Part shown: piece by piece, positions 51,248-60,776 of the stretch
Numbering within the stretch: position 1 is the first letter of the stretch
Layout of the letters: each line of letters opens with the position of its first letter
DNA from: GMQP-bins7 sp963776565
Lineage (GTDB): Bacteria; Actinomycetota; Thermoleophilia; Gaiellales; Gaiellaceae
Reading direction: 5' to 3'
Length of the DNA stretch: 64,000 nucleotides
NCBI GenBank assembly: GCA_963776565.1
Contig: CAVZNF010000005.1
Location: 425,109-489,108 of the forward strand
Notes under the pieces: model-generated
Told to the model about the DNA's origin: nothing
Seen by the model: only the letters and a program-made list of their open reading frames with translations
Databases searched by the model: none
Made by a program: the position numbers and the translations under genes

Positions 51248-53230
51248 TTGAACGCACGAGACACGACCATGGAGCAACGGCTTGTCCGCCCGAAGATCAA
51301 GCCGTTCAGGCTCCTCGTGTCCTGGCTCGTGGCGGCCGCCGCGCTCTTCATCGCGGCCTGGATCGTGCCTCACGTCGCGATCCAAACGTTCCTCGGCGCC
51401 GTCGTCGTCTCCCTCGTCATCGCCGTCCTCAACGCGCTGATCCCGCCGCTCGTCGCGGCGATCAAGCTGCCGCTCACGCTCGTTCTCGGCTTCCTCATCA
51501 TCCTCGTCCTCGATGCGCTCATGCTCCTCGCCGCGTCTGCGCTCACGGAAGACGCCATCGAGGTCGACAGTTTCTGGTGGGCGCTCCTGACCGCGCTCAT
51601 CGCCTCGGCGGTCACGGTCGTCCTGGACGTGATCTTCGGGACGAACGACGACGACACGTACACGCTCCGCGTCATCGAGCGGATCGCGCGTCGATCAGGC
51701 GAACGCGTCGAGACCGACGTCCCGGGGATCGTCTACCTCGAGATCGACGGGCTCGCCCTCCCCGTCCTCCAGCGCGCGATGCGGGACGGCAACGCCCCGA
51801 ACATGGCCCGCTGGGTCGCCGACGGCGACCATCGCCTGGCCGAGTGGGAGCCGGACCTCTCGTCGCAGACCGGAGCGAGCCAGGCGGGCATCCTTCTCGG
51901 CTCGAACGAGAACATCCCCGCGTTCCGCTGGGTCGAGAAGGCGACGGCGACGACGATGGCTTGCTCGGCACCTGCCGACTGCGCGGAGCTCGAGCGCCGC
52001 CATGGCACGGGTATCGGGCTGCTCACGGACGGAGGCGCCAGCCGCGGCAACCTCCTCTCGGGCGAGGCTGAGCACGTCATCCTCACGGTCAGCCGCATGG
52101 AGGCAGAGAAGGGCGCGAACCCCGGCTACCGTGCGTTCTTTTCGAACGGTTTCAACGTGACACGCGTGCTCGTGCTCTTTTTCTGGGAGGTCTTTCTCGA
52201 GTGGACGGCGGCGCTGCGCGCGGTCCGGCGAGACGTCAATCCGCGTGGCCACCGCAGCGGCCTCTACCCCTTCATGCGCGCCGCGATGTGCGTCGTCGTG
52301 CGGGATCTCATCGTGTACGGCGTCCTCTCCGACATGCTCAAGGGCAGGCCCGCGATCTACGCGACCTTCTCCAGCTACGACGAGGTGGCCCACCACTCCG
52401 GCCTCGAGCGTGCAGACACGCTCGAGGCGCTGCGGAAGCTCGATCAGCAGTTCGGCCGCATCGACCGCGCACGCCGGTACTCGCCCCGCCCATACGAGAT
52501 CGTCGTGCTCTCGGATCACGGCCAGACGCAGGGAGCGACCTTCAAGCAGAGGAACGGCTATTCGCTCGAAGACCTCGTGGCGCGGTCACTGGCGTCGGGT
52601 GAAGTCGCGGGCTACTCCGGCGGCGACGAGCAGAACGCGATGGTTGGGCTCGCGGTGAGCGAGGCGACCGGCACGGACCCCTCGAAGAAGCGGCCGAAGA
52701 ACGACGTGTCCGACCGCGAGGTCGTTGTCATGGGGTCGGGAAACCTCGGCCTCATCTACCTCATGGACGAGCGGCGCCGCATGACGCTCGAGGAGATCGA
52801 GACCCGCCACCCCGCGCTCATCCCCGCGCTCCGCGAGCATCCGCACGTCGGTTGGCTGCTCGTGCGCTCGGAGAAGGACGGGGCGGTCGCACTCGGAGGC
52901 GGTGGCGTTCGCTACCTCGCGGACGACAGGATCGAAGGCGACGATCCGCTCGCGAACTTCTCCCCCACCGCCGCACAGCATCTTCGCCGGACCGACGGCT
53001 TCGCAGACGTCGCGGACATCATGATCGGGAGCTTCTACGACCCGCAGCTGGACGAGGGCTGCGCGTTCGAGGAGCTGATCTCGTTCCACGGCGGTCTGGG
53101 CGGCCCGCAGACCCGACCGTTCGTCCTCTATCCATCTTCGTTCCGGCTTCCCGACGAGCCGCTCGTCGGCGCCGCCGCGGTTCACGGCCTCCTGCGAGGC
53201 TGGCGTCAGCAGCTGCAGGGCGCCGGCTAG
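51248..53230 (+). CDS. Holin-like membrane domain fused to alkaline-phosphatase-superfamily enzyme
   Basis: A 660-residue fusion. The N-terminal 135 residues are four membrane helices of the phage-holin-4-like type (LLVSWLVAAAALFIAAWIVP, IAVLNALIPPLVAAIKLP). The rest is an alkaline-phosphatase/phosphodiesterase fold: the metal Asp in VYLEIDGLALPVL, the region SSQTGASQAGILLGSNENIP holding the likely nucleophile Ser/Thr, metal residues in FSSYDEVAHHSGLE and VVLSDHGQTQGA, and a final SFHGGLGGPQT. It probably hydrolyses a phosphodiester or phosphoglycerol substrate at the membrane; substrate unknown. Confidence 0.82.
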   Translation: MNARDTTMEQRLVRPKIKPFRLLVSWLVAAAALFIAAWIVPHVAIQTFLGAVVVSLVIAVLNALIPPLVAAIKLPLTLVLGFLIILVLDALMLLAASALTEDAIEVDSFWWALLTALIASAVTVVLDVIFGTNDDDTYTLRVIERIARRSGERVETDVPGIVYLEIDGLALPVLQRAMRDGNAPNMARWVADGDHRLAEWEPDLSSQTGASQAGILLGSNENIPAFRWVEKATATTMACSAPADCAELERRHGTGIGLLTDGGASRGNLLSGEAEHVILTVSRMEAEKGANPGYRAFFSNGFNVTRVLVLFFWEVFLEWTAALRAVRRDVNPRGHRSGLYPFMRAAMCVVVRDLIVYGVLSDMLKGRPAIYATFSSYDEVAHHSGLERADTLEALRKLDQQFGRIDRARRYSPRPYEIVVLSDHGQTQGATFKQRNGYSLEDLVARSLASGEVAGYSGGDEQNAMVGLAVSEATGTDPSKKRPKNDVSDREVVVMGSGNLGLIYLMDERRRMTLEEIETRHPALIPALREHPHVGWLLVRSEKDGAVALGGGGVRYLADDRIEGDDPLANFSPTAAQHLRRTDGFADVADIMIGSFYDPQLDEGCAFEELISFHGGLGGPQTRPFVLYPSSFRLPDEPLVGAAAVHGLLRGWRQQLQGAG

Positions 53231-53302
53231 TCGACGACAGGTCCCTCGCATCGCGCTGCCCAACATGACCGGAACCGAGCCGATGTGTCGGGATGACTCC
53301 TG

Positions 53303-54130
53303 ATGAACCTCCTCTGGGGTCTCCTGATCATCGTCGTCGTCGATGCGATCGCTATCGCCGCGATGCTTCTCGTGCGTCGGCGCGCGCCCGAGGGGAGCTT
53401 CTTCGCTGACGGCGATCGCGCATCGGGCGTCTTCGGCGTGCTCGCGACGTGCTTCGCGATCTTCGCCGGCTTCGTCATCTTCCTCGCATTCACGACCTAC
53501 GACCAGTCGCTCGCAGGCGCCGACGCCGAAGCGTTGATCGTCGCACAGCAGTACGAGACGGCGCAGTTCCTCCCGAAGGAGACTCGAGACGCATTGTCGG
53601 GACAGGTCATCTGCTACGCCCGCTACGTCGTTCACCAGGAATGGCCCGAGATGCGGGCCGGTGTCAAGAGCAACTCGATCAACCCGTGGAGCGTTGCGCT
53701 GTTCCACACGATCCGCGCCGCACATGCGACGACGTCCGCCCAGCAGGCGGCCTTCTCCAAATGGCTCGACCAGACCTCGGATCGGGAGGAAGCGCGTCGC
53801 GACCGGATTCACGGAGCGGCCGGCATCACGCCGACATCGTTATGGATCGTCCTCCTACTGACCGCCGGTGTGGTCTTCGCCTACATGCTGTTCTTCGCGG
53901 ACAGCGCCGAGATGAAGCGGTCACAGGCGATGCTCATCGGCTCGGCCGCCACGGTGGTCGTGGTCACCGTGTTGGCCATCTACGCGCTGGACAACCCGTA
54001 CCGGCCGGGGCTCGGGAGCATCCAGCCGCATGCAATGGAACGGACGCTGGTGATCCTCGGTGAGGAGCAAGCCGCGGTCGGGGTCGACGCACCCGTCCCC
54101 TGCGACGAACAGGGAGTGGCATCCTCGTGA
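53303..54130 (+). CDS. DUF4239-like membrane protein
   Basis: A 275-residue protein with N-terminal helices (LLWGLLIIVVVDAIAIAAML and VFGVLATCFAIFAGFVIFLA), an extended helical domain (about 75-175) and two C-terminal helices (SLWIVLLLTAGVVFAYMLFF, MLIGSAATVVVVTVLAIYAL). FTTYDQSLAGADAEALIVAQ is the conserved helix after the second membrane segment. The layout matches DUF4239 (bestrophin-like) proteins of unknown function. It overlaps the next gene by four bases. Confidence 0.7.
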   Translation: MNLLWGLLIIVVVDAIAIAAMLLVRRRAPEGSFFADGDRASGVFGVLATCFAIFAGFVIFLAFTTYDQSLAGADAEALIVAQQYETAQFLPKETRDALSGQVICYARYVVHQEWPEMRAGVKSNSINPWSVALFHTIRAAHATTSAQQAAFSKWLDQTSDREEARRDRIHGAAGITPTSLWIVLLLTAGVVFAYMLFFADSAEMKRSQAMLIGSAATVVVVTVLAIYALDNPYRPGLGSIQPHAMERTLVILGEEQAAVGVDAPVPCDEQGVASS

Positions 54131-54762
54131 GCGAGACGCCGGCGTCCGAGCATCGGCTCGAACTGCTGGCCGCGATCCTGTTGGCCCTGGCCGCGATCGC
54201 AACAGCGTGGGCGACGTATCAGTCGTCGGTCTGGAGGGGCAAGCAGGCCCAGGCGCAGAGCGCTTCGATCGCCGCGCGCGTCGAGTCGACGCGCCAGGCC
54301 AGCGTGGCAAACCGACAGGCCCAGATCGACCTCGCGCTCTTCACCCAGTGGATCGACGCGTATGCGCAACGACAGGGTGAGCTCTCGTCCTTCTATCGGA
54401 AGCGGTTCCGAGCCGAATTCGAACCTGCGTTCGAAGCGTGGATCGCCACCCGGCCGCGCGAGAACGAGACCGCCCCGCTCTCGCCGTTCGTCATGCCGCA
54501 GTACCGACTGGCCGCGTCGACGAAGGCGGATGCTCTGGAGGCGGAGGCAGGCGAATTCAGTCTTGCGGTGGCGCGCAACATCGAGCGCGCCGACCGGTAC
54601 ATGCTGGCGGTCGTCCTCTTCGCCATCGCGCTTTTCTTCGCGGCGATCAGCATGAGGCTCAAGTCCCGCGACGTCCGGATCGGGATCCTCGCCGCCGGTT
54701 ACGTGCTGTTCGTCGGCACGGCCGTCTGGCTGGCCGCGCAGCCGGTGAGTCTGAGCGCCTAG
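54127..54762 (+). CDS. Membrane protein coupled to DUF4239 gene
   Basis: A 211-residue protein with one N-terminal helix (LELLAAILLALAAIATAWAT), a coiled, Ala/Gln-rich external segment (KQAQAQSASIAARVESTRQA) and two C-terminal helices (YMLAVVLFAIALFFAAISMR, IGILAAGYVLFVGTAVWLAA). The layout resembles the neighbouring gene product, so both may form one complex. GTG start in a GTGA overlap with the upstream stop. Function unknown. It converges on the permease gene (four-base overlap). Confidence 0.65.
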   Translation: MSETPASEHRLELLAAILLALAAIATAWATYQSSVWRGKQAQAQSASIAARVESTRQASVANRQAQIDLALFTQWIDAYAQRQGELSSFYRKRFRAEFEPAFEAWIATRPRENETAPLSPFVMPQYRLAASTKADALEAEAGEFSLAVARNIERADRYMLAVVLFAIALFFAAISMRLKSRDVRIGILAAGYVLFVGTAVWLAAQPVSLSA

Positions 54763-55862
54763 GGGACGCCGCCGGCCGGCGCGGTGTCGTGCCCGGCTTC
54801 CCCGGCCGCCTTCGCCTCCGCGACCTGCTCGCGCCGCGCCTTCGTCAGCTCCTGCACGAAGATCTGGATCGTCGCGGCCAGCGGCACGGCTGTGAGGGCG
54901 CCGAGCACGCCGAGCAGCGCGCCGAACAGGGTCACGGCGACGATGATGAAGAACCCCGAGAGGTTGACCGCCTTGCCCTGGATCTTCGGCGTCAGGATGT
55001 TGTTCTCGACCTGCTGGTACACGAGCACGACGACGAGCATGATGATCGCCGCAGTGACACCCTCCTCGGCCCACAGCGTCGGAACGAGGATGAACCCGGC
55101 GATCGTCGCACCGATGTTCGGGATCATGTCCAGCAGGCCGGCGATCACGCCCAGAGCGACTGCGTAGCTCGACCCGAGCAGCCACGCCGTCGTTCCCTGC
55201 GTCACCCCGGCGATGACCGAGATGATGACCACCCCGATTGCCCAGCGCGAGATCGAGGTCGTGACCCTCTCCCAGACGTCGAGCCAGCGTTCCTCCTCGC
55301 CGGGCATCAGCACGCTCGCGAGCGCCCGCTTGAGGTTCACGATGTCGCTGAGCAGGAACAGGCAGATGAAGATGATCGTGAAGGCGGCGAGGAAGAGCCC
55401 GAAGAACGAGCCCGCGATGCCGAGCACGCCGGAGATCGCGTCCGGGATCGAAACCGAGACCTGCTGCGCTCCGTCCTGCACGTTCCCGGCAGCGCCGGAG
55501 TCGCCGAGCCAGGAGAGCTCGTCGGAGTCGCGGAGCTGCTCGACGGTCGCCGGGAGCTCCTGGAGGAAGTCGCGCACGCTGCCCACGAGCGGAACCAGCA
55601 GCAAGAGCATGAGCGCCGTCACGGCGAGCGCGGTCCCGATGACGGTGACGGTCGCCGCGAGACCCCGCGACATGCGCGTCTTCGCCATCACGAAGCGAAC
55701 CGGGTACTCGAAGACGAGCGCGAGGAAGATGCCGACGAAGACGATGAGGAAGGTGTCGCCGATCGCCGCGAATGCGACGGCGATGCCGAGCGCCCCGAGC
55801 ACGAGGATCAACGTCCGCATCGGGATGAGTAGCTCGACGCGCCGCTCGGCGGGCGATTCCAT
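54759..55862 (-). CDS. AI-2E family (PerM-like) transporter
   Basis: A 367-residue protein of the AI-2 exporter/PerM superfamily. Typical: N-terminal helices (TLILVLGALGIAVAFAAIGD, FLIVFVGIFLALVFEYPVRF), a helical periplasmic region (LVGSVRDFLQELPATVEQLR), and the conserved C-terminal half GVTQGTTAWLLGSSYAVALG, LLDMIPNIGATIAGFI, VVLVYQQVENNILTPKIQG. Substrates in this family vary (AI-2, Na+/H+), so no substrate is given. ATG 55862 gives the expected N-terminus. Confidence 0.87.
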   Translation of the reverse strand: MESPAERRVELLIPMRTLILVLGALGIAVAFAAIGDTFLIVFVGIFLALVFEYPVRFVMAKTRMSRGLAATVTVIGTALAVTALMLLLLVPLVGSVRDFLQELPATVEQLRDSDELSWLGDSGAAGNVQDGAQQVSVSIPDAISGVLGIAGSFFGLFLAAFTIIFICLFLLSDIVNLKRALASVLMPGEEERWLDVWERVTTSISRWAIGVVIISVIAGVTQGTTAWLLGSSYAVALGVIAGLLDMIPNIGATIAGFILVPTLWAEEGVTAAIIMLVVVLVYQQVENNILTPKIQGKAVNLSGFFIIVAVTLFGALLGVLGALTAVPLAATIQIFVQELTKARREQVAEAKAAGEAGHDTAPAGGVP

Positions 55863-55967
55863 TGCGGGAAGGCTACGGCGCAGTGCGGCTGGATCGGCTC
55901 CCGGTGGCCGGCCGACTGCGGCATCGCCGGCGCTGCGATACTCGCGCGACCCGCCGACGGAGGACAC

Positions 55968-57361
55968 GTGACGCTCAAACACCCACGCACGTCGCATGCG
56001 CAATCGGACGATCTCGCAGTCGCGCCGCACTTCAGCCTCGAGACCGCAGACGATCCCCCGCCACGCGCTTCCGGAGGGCGAGATGCCTCCGGACGTCGCG
56101 TACCAGATCATCCACGACGAGCTGATGCTCGACGGCAATGCGCGGCTCAACGTGGCCACGTTCGTCTCGACGTGGATGGAGCCTCAGGCCGAAAAGCTCA
56201 TGGCCGAGTGCTTCGACAAGAACATGATCGACAAGGACGAGTACCCGCAGACCGCGGAGATCGAGGCGCGCTGCGTGAACATCCTCGCCAACCTCTGGCA
56301 CGCGCCGGACGCCGACGCGGCGACCGGCTGCTCGACGACGGGCTCGAGCGAGGCGGCAATGCTCGGCGGGCTCGCGCTCAAGCGGCGCTGGCAGCAGCGG
56401 CGCACGGCCGAGGGCAAGCCGATCGACAAGCCGAACCTCGTCATGGGCATCAACGTCCAGGTCTGCTGGGAGAAGTTCGCGAACTACTGGGACGTCGAGA
56501 TGCGCCTCGTCCCGATGGAGGGCACTCGCTTCACGCTCTCCGCGGAGGAGGCGGTGAAGCTCTGCGACGAGAACACGATCGGCGTCGTCGCGATCCTCGG
56601 CTCGACCTTCGACGGCGCGTACGAGCCCGTGAAGGAGATCTGCGACGCGCTCGACGCGTTCCAGGCCGAGACCGGGATCGACGTGCCGGTGCACGCCGAC
56701 GGGGCGTCCGGCGCGATGATCGCTCCGTTCCTCGACCCGGACATCGAGTGGGACTTCCGTCTCCCCCGCGTTGCGTCCATCAACACGTCGGGGCACAAGT
56801 ACGGCCTCGTGTATCCGGGCGTCGGCTGGGTGGTCTGGCGCGACGCGGACGCGCTGCCGGCGGACCTCATCTTCTGGGTCAACTACCTCGGCGACAACAT
56901 GCCGACCTTCGCGCTGAACTTCTCACGCCCCGGCGCGCAGGTCGTCGCGCAGTACTACAACTTCCTCCGGCTCGGCTACGACGGCTTCAGACGCGTGCAG
57001 GGCTACGCGCGCGACGTCGCGACGCGGCTCTCCGGGAAGATCGAGGAGATCGGACCCGTTCGAGCTCCTCACGCGCGGCGACGAGCTGCCCGTCTTCGCC
57101 TTCACGCTGAAGGACGGCATCGACAACTACACGGTGTTCGACGTCTCGAACGCGATGCGCGAGCGAGGCTGGCAGCTTCCGGCGTACACGTTCCCCGAGA
57201 AGCGCACCGACCTCGCCGCGTTGCGCGTCGTCGTCCGCCGTGGCTTCACGCACGACATGGCGGACATGCTCGTGGCCGACCTCGAGCGCCAGCTTCCACG
57301 GCTCGAGGCGCAGCCCGCGCCGATCCACGACGAGGCGTCCGGGACCGCCTTCGCGCACTGA
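55968..57361 (+). CDS. gadB: Glutamate decarboxylase (two frameshifts)
   Basis: Converts glutamate to GABA and CO2 with PLP, consuming a proton (acid resistance, GABA shunt). The N-terminus LPEGEMPPDVAYQIIHDELM, the active-site region GCSTTGSSEAAMLGGLALKR, the PLP pocket VHADGASGA and the PLP Lys in INTSGHKYGLVYPGVGW are clear. An extra C at 56055-56059 and another at 57055-57057 break the frame; correcting both links DDPRHALPEGEM and EEIGPFELLTRGDELP. The GTG at 55968 starts the full-length form, about 464 residues. The stop overlaps the next start (TGATG). Confidence 0.91.
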
Positions 57362-58194
57362 TGTGTCGCTGGCTCGCGTACTCGGGATCGCCCCTCCTTG
57401 TCGAGGAACTTCTCTTCAAGCCGAAGCACTCGCTCATCGACCAGAGCCTCCACTCCACCATGGGCGCCGAGGCGACGAACGGCGACGGGTTCGGCATCGG
57501 CTGGTACGGCACGCAGCCGACGCCGGGAACGTTCCACTCGGTCGAGCCGGCGTGGAACGACCGGAACCTGCGTGACCTCTCGGCGCAAATCGAGTCGCAT
57601 CTCGTGTTCGCGCACATCCGCGCTTCGTCGGGAACGCCCGTGCAGCAGACGAACTGCCACCCGTTCCGTCACGGGAACTGGCTGTGGATGCACAACGGGG
57701 CCCTCGGCGACTTCCACCGGGTGAAACGCGAGCTCGTCCTCGCGGTGGATCCGGCGCTGTATCCGTCGATCGAGGGCTCGACCGACTCGGAGGTCTTCTT
57801 CTACCTCGCCCTCACGATGGGGCTCGAGGACGATCCGCCGGGAGCGGTCGAGCGCGCGGTCGGCTTCATCGAGCACGTGGGGTACGCGCAGGGCGTCGAG
57901 CATCCGATCCAGATGACGGTGGCGACGACCGACGGGACGCGTCTGTGGGCGTTTCGATACTCGAGCGAGGGAAAGTCGCGCTCGCTCTTCTACTCCACGC
58001 GCGTCGACACGCTGCGCGAACAGCATCCGGAGGTAGCCGTCCTGCAGCAGGTGTCGGACGAGTCGCGGCTCGTGGTGTCCGAGCCTCTCGGCGACCTCGC
58101 CGGGGCGTGGAACGAGGTTCCCGAGTCGCACTACGGCGTGATCCAGGAAGGCCAGGACGAGCTGCAGCCGTTCACACCGCGACCGCCCGCGTAG
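57361..58194 (+). CDS. Class II glutamine amidotransferase
   Basis: A 277-residue stand-alone Ntn-type glutaminase. The N-terminal MCRWLAYSG leaves Cys2 as the nucleophile. NGDGFGIGWYG, FAHIRASSGTPVQQTNCHPF and WMHNGALGDFHRV are the family hallmarks (as in YafJ and EgtC). No synthase domain is attached. The ATG overlaps the gadB stop, so the two are translationally coupled. A glutaminase that feeds glutamate to GadB would make sense, but EgtC-like gamma-glutamyl hydrolysis is an alternative. Confidence 0.87.
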   Translation: MCRWLAYSGSPLLVEELLFKPKHSLIDQSLHSTMGAEATNGDGFGIGWYGTQPTPGTFHSVEPAWNDRNLRDLSAQIESHLVFAHIRASSGTPVQQTNCHPFRHGNWLWMHNGALGDFHRVKRELVLAVDPALYPSIEGSTDSEVFFYLALTMGLEDDPPGAVERAVGFIEHVGYAQGVEHPIQMTVATTDGTRLWAFRYSSEGKSRSLFYSTRVDTLREQHPEVAVLQQVSDESRLVVSEPLGDLAGAWNEVPESHYGVIQEGQDELQPFTPRPPA

Positions 58195-58206
58195 CTTCAG
58201 CGACAC

Positions 58207-59053
58207 GTGACGCGGTATCCGCTGACGCCGACAGGGCTGGACGGTCTCGGCCCGATCGTCGGTCGGGCCGTTCGCGACGCACGTCACCTGGCGACGCGCC
58301 GACGGCGGCGTGACCGAGTGGGCATCACGCGCTCATCGCAAGCGGACGTCGCGCCTCGCCGGGCACGCGGCGGGAGTCTGGTGGGCGCCGCTGGCGCGTC
58401 TCGTGGTGGATCGGAGTCCTGTTCGCGTTCGGATCGACGTGCTTCTTCGTCGGTCCGTTCCCGGGATTCGTCGAGCTCGTCGGCTCGCAGGTGGACGGGA
58501 TCGTGTTCTTCGTCGGCTCGATCTTCTTCACCTCGGCCGCCGCGTTGCTGTGGCTGGAGACGATCAACGCGCAACAGGGGCCTGTCGTGAGCAAGCGTCG
58601 GTTCCGCGCAGTGAGCTTCGAGCCGCACCGGATCGACTGGTGGAGCAGCGGCGTGCAGCTCGTCGGGACGCTGTTCTTCAACGTCGACACGTTCCGCGCG
58701 ATGCAGGCGGGTCTCGACGCTCAGGCGTACGACCGGCTCGTGTGGACCCCGACGTCGTCGGGTCCGCCTGCTTCCTGGTCTCCGGCTACCTCGCGTACGC
58801 GGAGGTCTGCGGCGGCTACCTCTGGACCCGACGCCGGGGGCTCGAGTGGAGGATCGCCGCCGTCAATCTGCTCGGCTGCATCGCCTTCGGGATCTCGGCG
58901 ATCGCGGCGTTCTGGGTGCCGTCGAGCGGAAGCGTCGTCGACCTCGCGGTCGCGAACGTCTTCACGGCGTTCGGCGGGCTCTGCTTCCTCGTCGGCGCGA
59001 TTCTCCTGCTGCCCGAGTCTGCCGGTCACGTACGAGCTGCGGCCGGCGCGTAA
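58207..59053 (+). CDS. Conserved membrane protein (several frameshifts)
   Basis: About 280 residues spread over three frames. The pieces read, in order, THVTWRRADGGVTEWASRAH, RVSWWIGVLFAFGSTCFFVG, GIVFFVGSIFFTSAAALLWL, DWWSSGVQLVGTLFFNVDTF, ACFLVSGYLAYAEVCGGYLW and NVFTAFGGLCFLVGAILLLP. At least three indels (near 58280, 58397 and 58749) must be corrected. About six membrane helices, with conserved Trp and acidic residues at the interfaces. Widespread in Actinobacteria as far as I can judge, function unknown. Confidence 0.6.
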
Positions 59054-59059
59054 CCCGGT

Positions 59060-59938
59060 TCAGGTCGCGGGCGCGAGGACGGGAGCGGCGTCCGGCTCCT
59101 TGTCCCCCTCTGTCGCCAACGAGATGACGACCGCGCCGAACAACGCGACCCCGAGGGCGCAATACGCGACCACCTTGTGCCATGTCGGCTCGGCGAGTCG
59201 CTCGTCGAGCAGAACGGTCCCGATGAGGATGCTGACGAGCGGGTTGCACACCGAGACGCTCGCGACCGACGCTGCGAGCTTCCCCGTCGCGAGCGAGACC
59301 TGCTGCACGACGAATGCGAGGATGCCAGCGATGGCGAAGGCGTACGCCTCCCAGCTCGTGAGCACCGCGCCGAAGCCGTCGTCGCCGAGGATCTCGACGG
59401 TCGGCTTGCAGAGCGAGGCGGAGAGCCCGTACAGGACGCCTGCACACGCGCCGTAGAGGCCGGCCTTGCGCACGAGGGACCCCTTGTTCCCCATAACCAG
59501 GAGCACGGCAGCGATGCTGCCGAACACGAGGACGGCCAGCGCCCACTCGTTCGCCGGGGCGTTGTCGTTGCCGTCGGCCGCGTCTCCGATGACCATGAAG
59601 GCTGCGAGCCCGAGCACGACCACGACCGCGCCGCCGATCTCGCGGCGGTTGATCTCCTGGCTCGTGAAGAAGTAGCCGAGCGGGAGCGCGAACACGATCG
59701 TCGTCACGAGCAGCGGCTGGATCACCGCGAGCCGGCCGTTCGCGAGGGCGACGGCCTGGAACCCGTAGCCGCAGAGGAGCGCAAGCGTCCCGGCGAGCCA
59801 CCACTTCTGGCTCGCGAGCTTCAGGAGTGACTTCGGCGAACCGAGCGACACCTCCCCCATGCCGAGCGCGCCCTTCTGCTGGAGCGTCGCGGCGAGCGCG
59901 AAGAAGAATGCGGCTACGAGCGCAAGGATCTCGGCCAC
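59060..59938 (-). CDS. DMT-superfamily transporter
   Basis: A 292-residue protein with ten predicted helices in two five-helix repeats, of the drug/metabolite transporter superfamily (EamA/NIPA-like). The N-terminus AEILALVAAFFFALAATLQQ and the segment LAVIQPLLVTTIVFALPLGY, repeated as SVSVCNPLVSILIGTVLLDE in the second half, show the repeat structure. Substrate unknown. It converges closely on the preceding membrane protein (six bases apart). Confidence 0.82.
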   Translation of the reverse strand: MAEILALVAAFFFALAATLQQKGALGMGEVSLGSPKSLLKLASQKWWLAGTLALLCGYGFQAVALANGRLAVIQPLLVTTIVFALPLGYFFTSQEINRREIGGAVVVVLGLAAFMVIGDAADGNDNAPANEWALAVLVFGSIAAVLLVMGNKGSLVRKAGLYGACAGVLYGLSASLCKPTVEILGDDGFGAVLTSWEAYAFAIAGILAFVVQQVSLATGKLAASVASVSVCNPLVSILIGTVLLDERLAEPTWHKVVAYCALGVALFGAVVISLATEGDKEPDAAPVLAPAT

Positions 59939-59992
59939 GGTCGCTGGACCCTACGTCCTCGCGCGGACGGTCGCAACGACGGTCACGGCGCC

Positions 59993-60594
59993 TTGAGTAA
60001 CGTCACCCGATCGAGAACAGACGTCGCCCGGCCGCTGTTCGTCCCCGTGATCCTCGGCACACCGAGCGCAGGGTCGGATGAGCGAGCACGCGGCGCGGTT
60101 CATCCACGAGCGAATGACGCAACGGCACGGGGATCGTGACGGAGCTTCTGGACGTCGCGACTCTCCCGATCCCGACCGACGATGCCGGCGATGCAGCGAA
60201 GGATCCCGCATTCGCGGACACGATGAACCGCGCCGACGCGATCGTGCTCGTGGCCCCGGAGTACAACCGCGGCTACCCAGGTCTCTTAAGCACGTGCTCG
60301 ACACGAACCTGACGGAGTACATCCACAAGGCTGTGGGGGTCGTCGGGCGTCTCGGCTGGGATCTTCGGTGGCGCGCGAGTAATCGAGAACCTGCTGCCGG
60401 TGCTCCGCGAGCTCGGCCTCGTCACGATCTTCTGGGACGTGAACGTCAACAACGTCCGGAGCCGGTTCGACGAGGACGGCAGCCTCGTGGACGAGTCGTT
60501 CCTCGCGATCGATAAGTTCCTCGACGAGCTCGTCTGGATGGCGGAGACCCTGCGGCACGGCCGCGAGCACGTCACCATTGGAGAGCCGTCTTGA
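59993..60594 (+). CDS. NADPH-dependent FMN reductase-like (several frameshifts)
   Basis: A flavodoxin-like reductase of about 200 residues in pieces. The flavin-phosphate loop ILGTPRQGR-like start (VPVILGTP), then SEHAARFIHERMTQR, VTELLDVATLPIPTDDAGDA, ADAIVLVAPEYNRGYP (family hallmark), LKHVLDTNLTEYIHK and the final VTIFWDVNVNNVRSRFDEDG are found in different frames, needing indel corrections near 60085, 60140, 60290 and 60350. A TTG at 59993 is the likeliest start. Reduces FMN or azo/quinone substrates. The end overlaps the next gene (TTGA). Confidence 0.68.
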
Positions 60595-60776
60595 AGCCCG
60601 AGATGACCTGCCCGCGCTGCGGCGCTGCGATGAACCACCAGGCGAACGAGCTCCGGGAGCCGACGACGCGCGAGGAGGCGGAGACGAGCCCTCTGGGCGG
60701 CATCGTCATCGCCGTCTTCGCCTGTCCGAGCTGCGGCTGGATCGCGTCCCGACCGCGCGGCGACGGCGAGTCCTAG
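60591..60776 (+). CDS. Small zinc-ribbon protein
   Basis: A 61-residue protein with two CxxC knuckles (EMTCPRCGAAMNHQ and VFACPSCGWIASR) forming a zinc ribbon around an acidic linker (LREPTTREEAETSPLGG). A TTG start overlaps the stop of the flavin reductase gene (TTGA), suggesting coupling. Convergent with cydC (four-base overlap). Function unknown; common as a small conserved protein in Actinobacteria. Confidence 0.7.
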   Translation: MKPEMTCPRCGAAMNHQANELREPTTREEAETSPLGGIVIAVFACPSCGWIASRPRGDGES

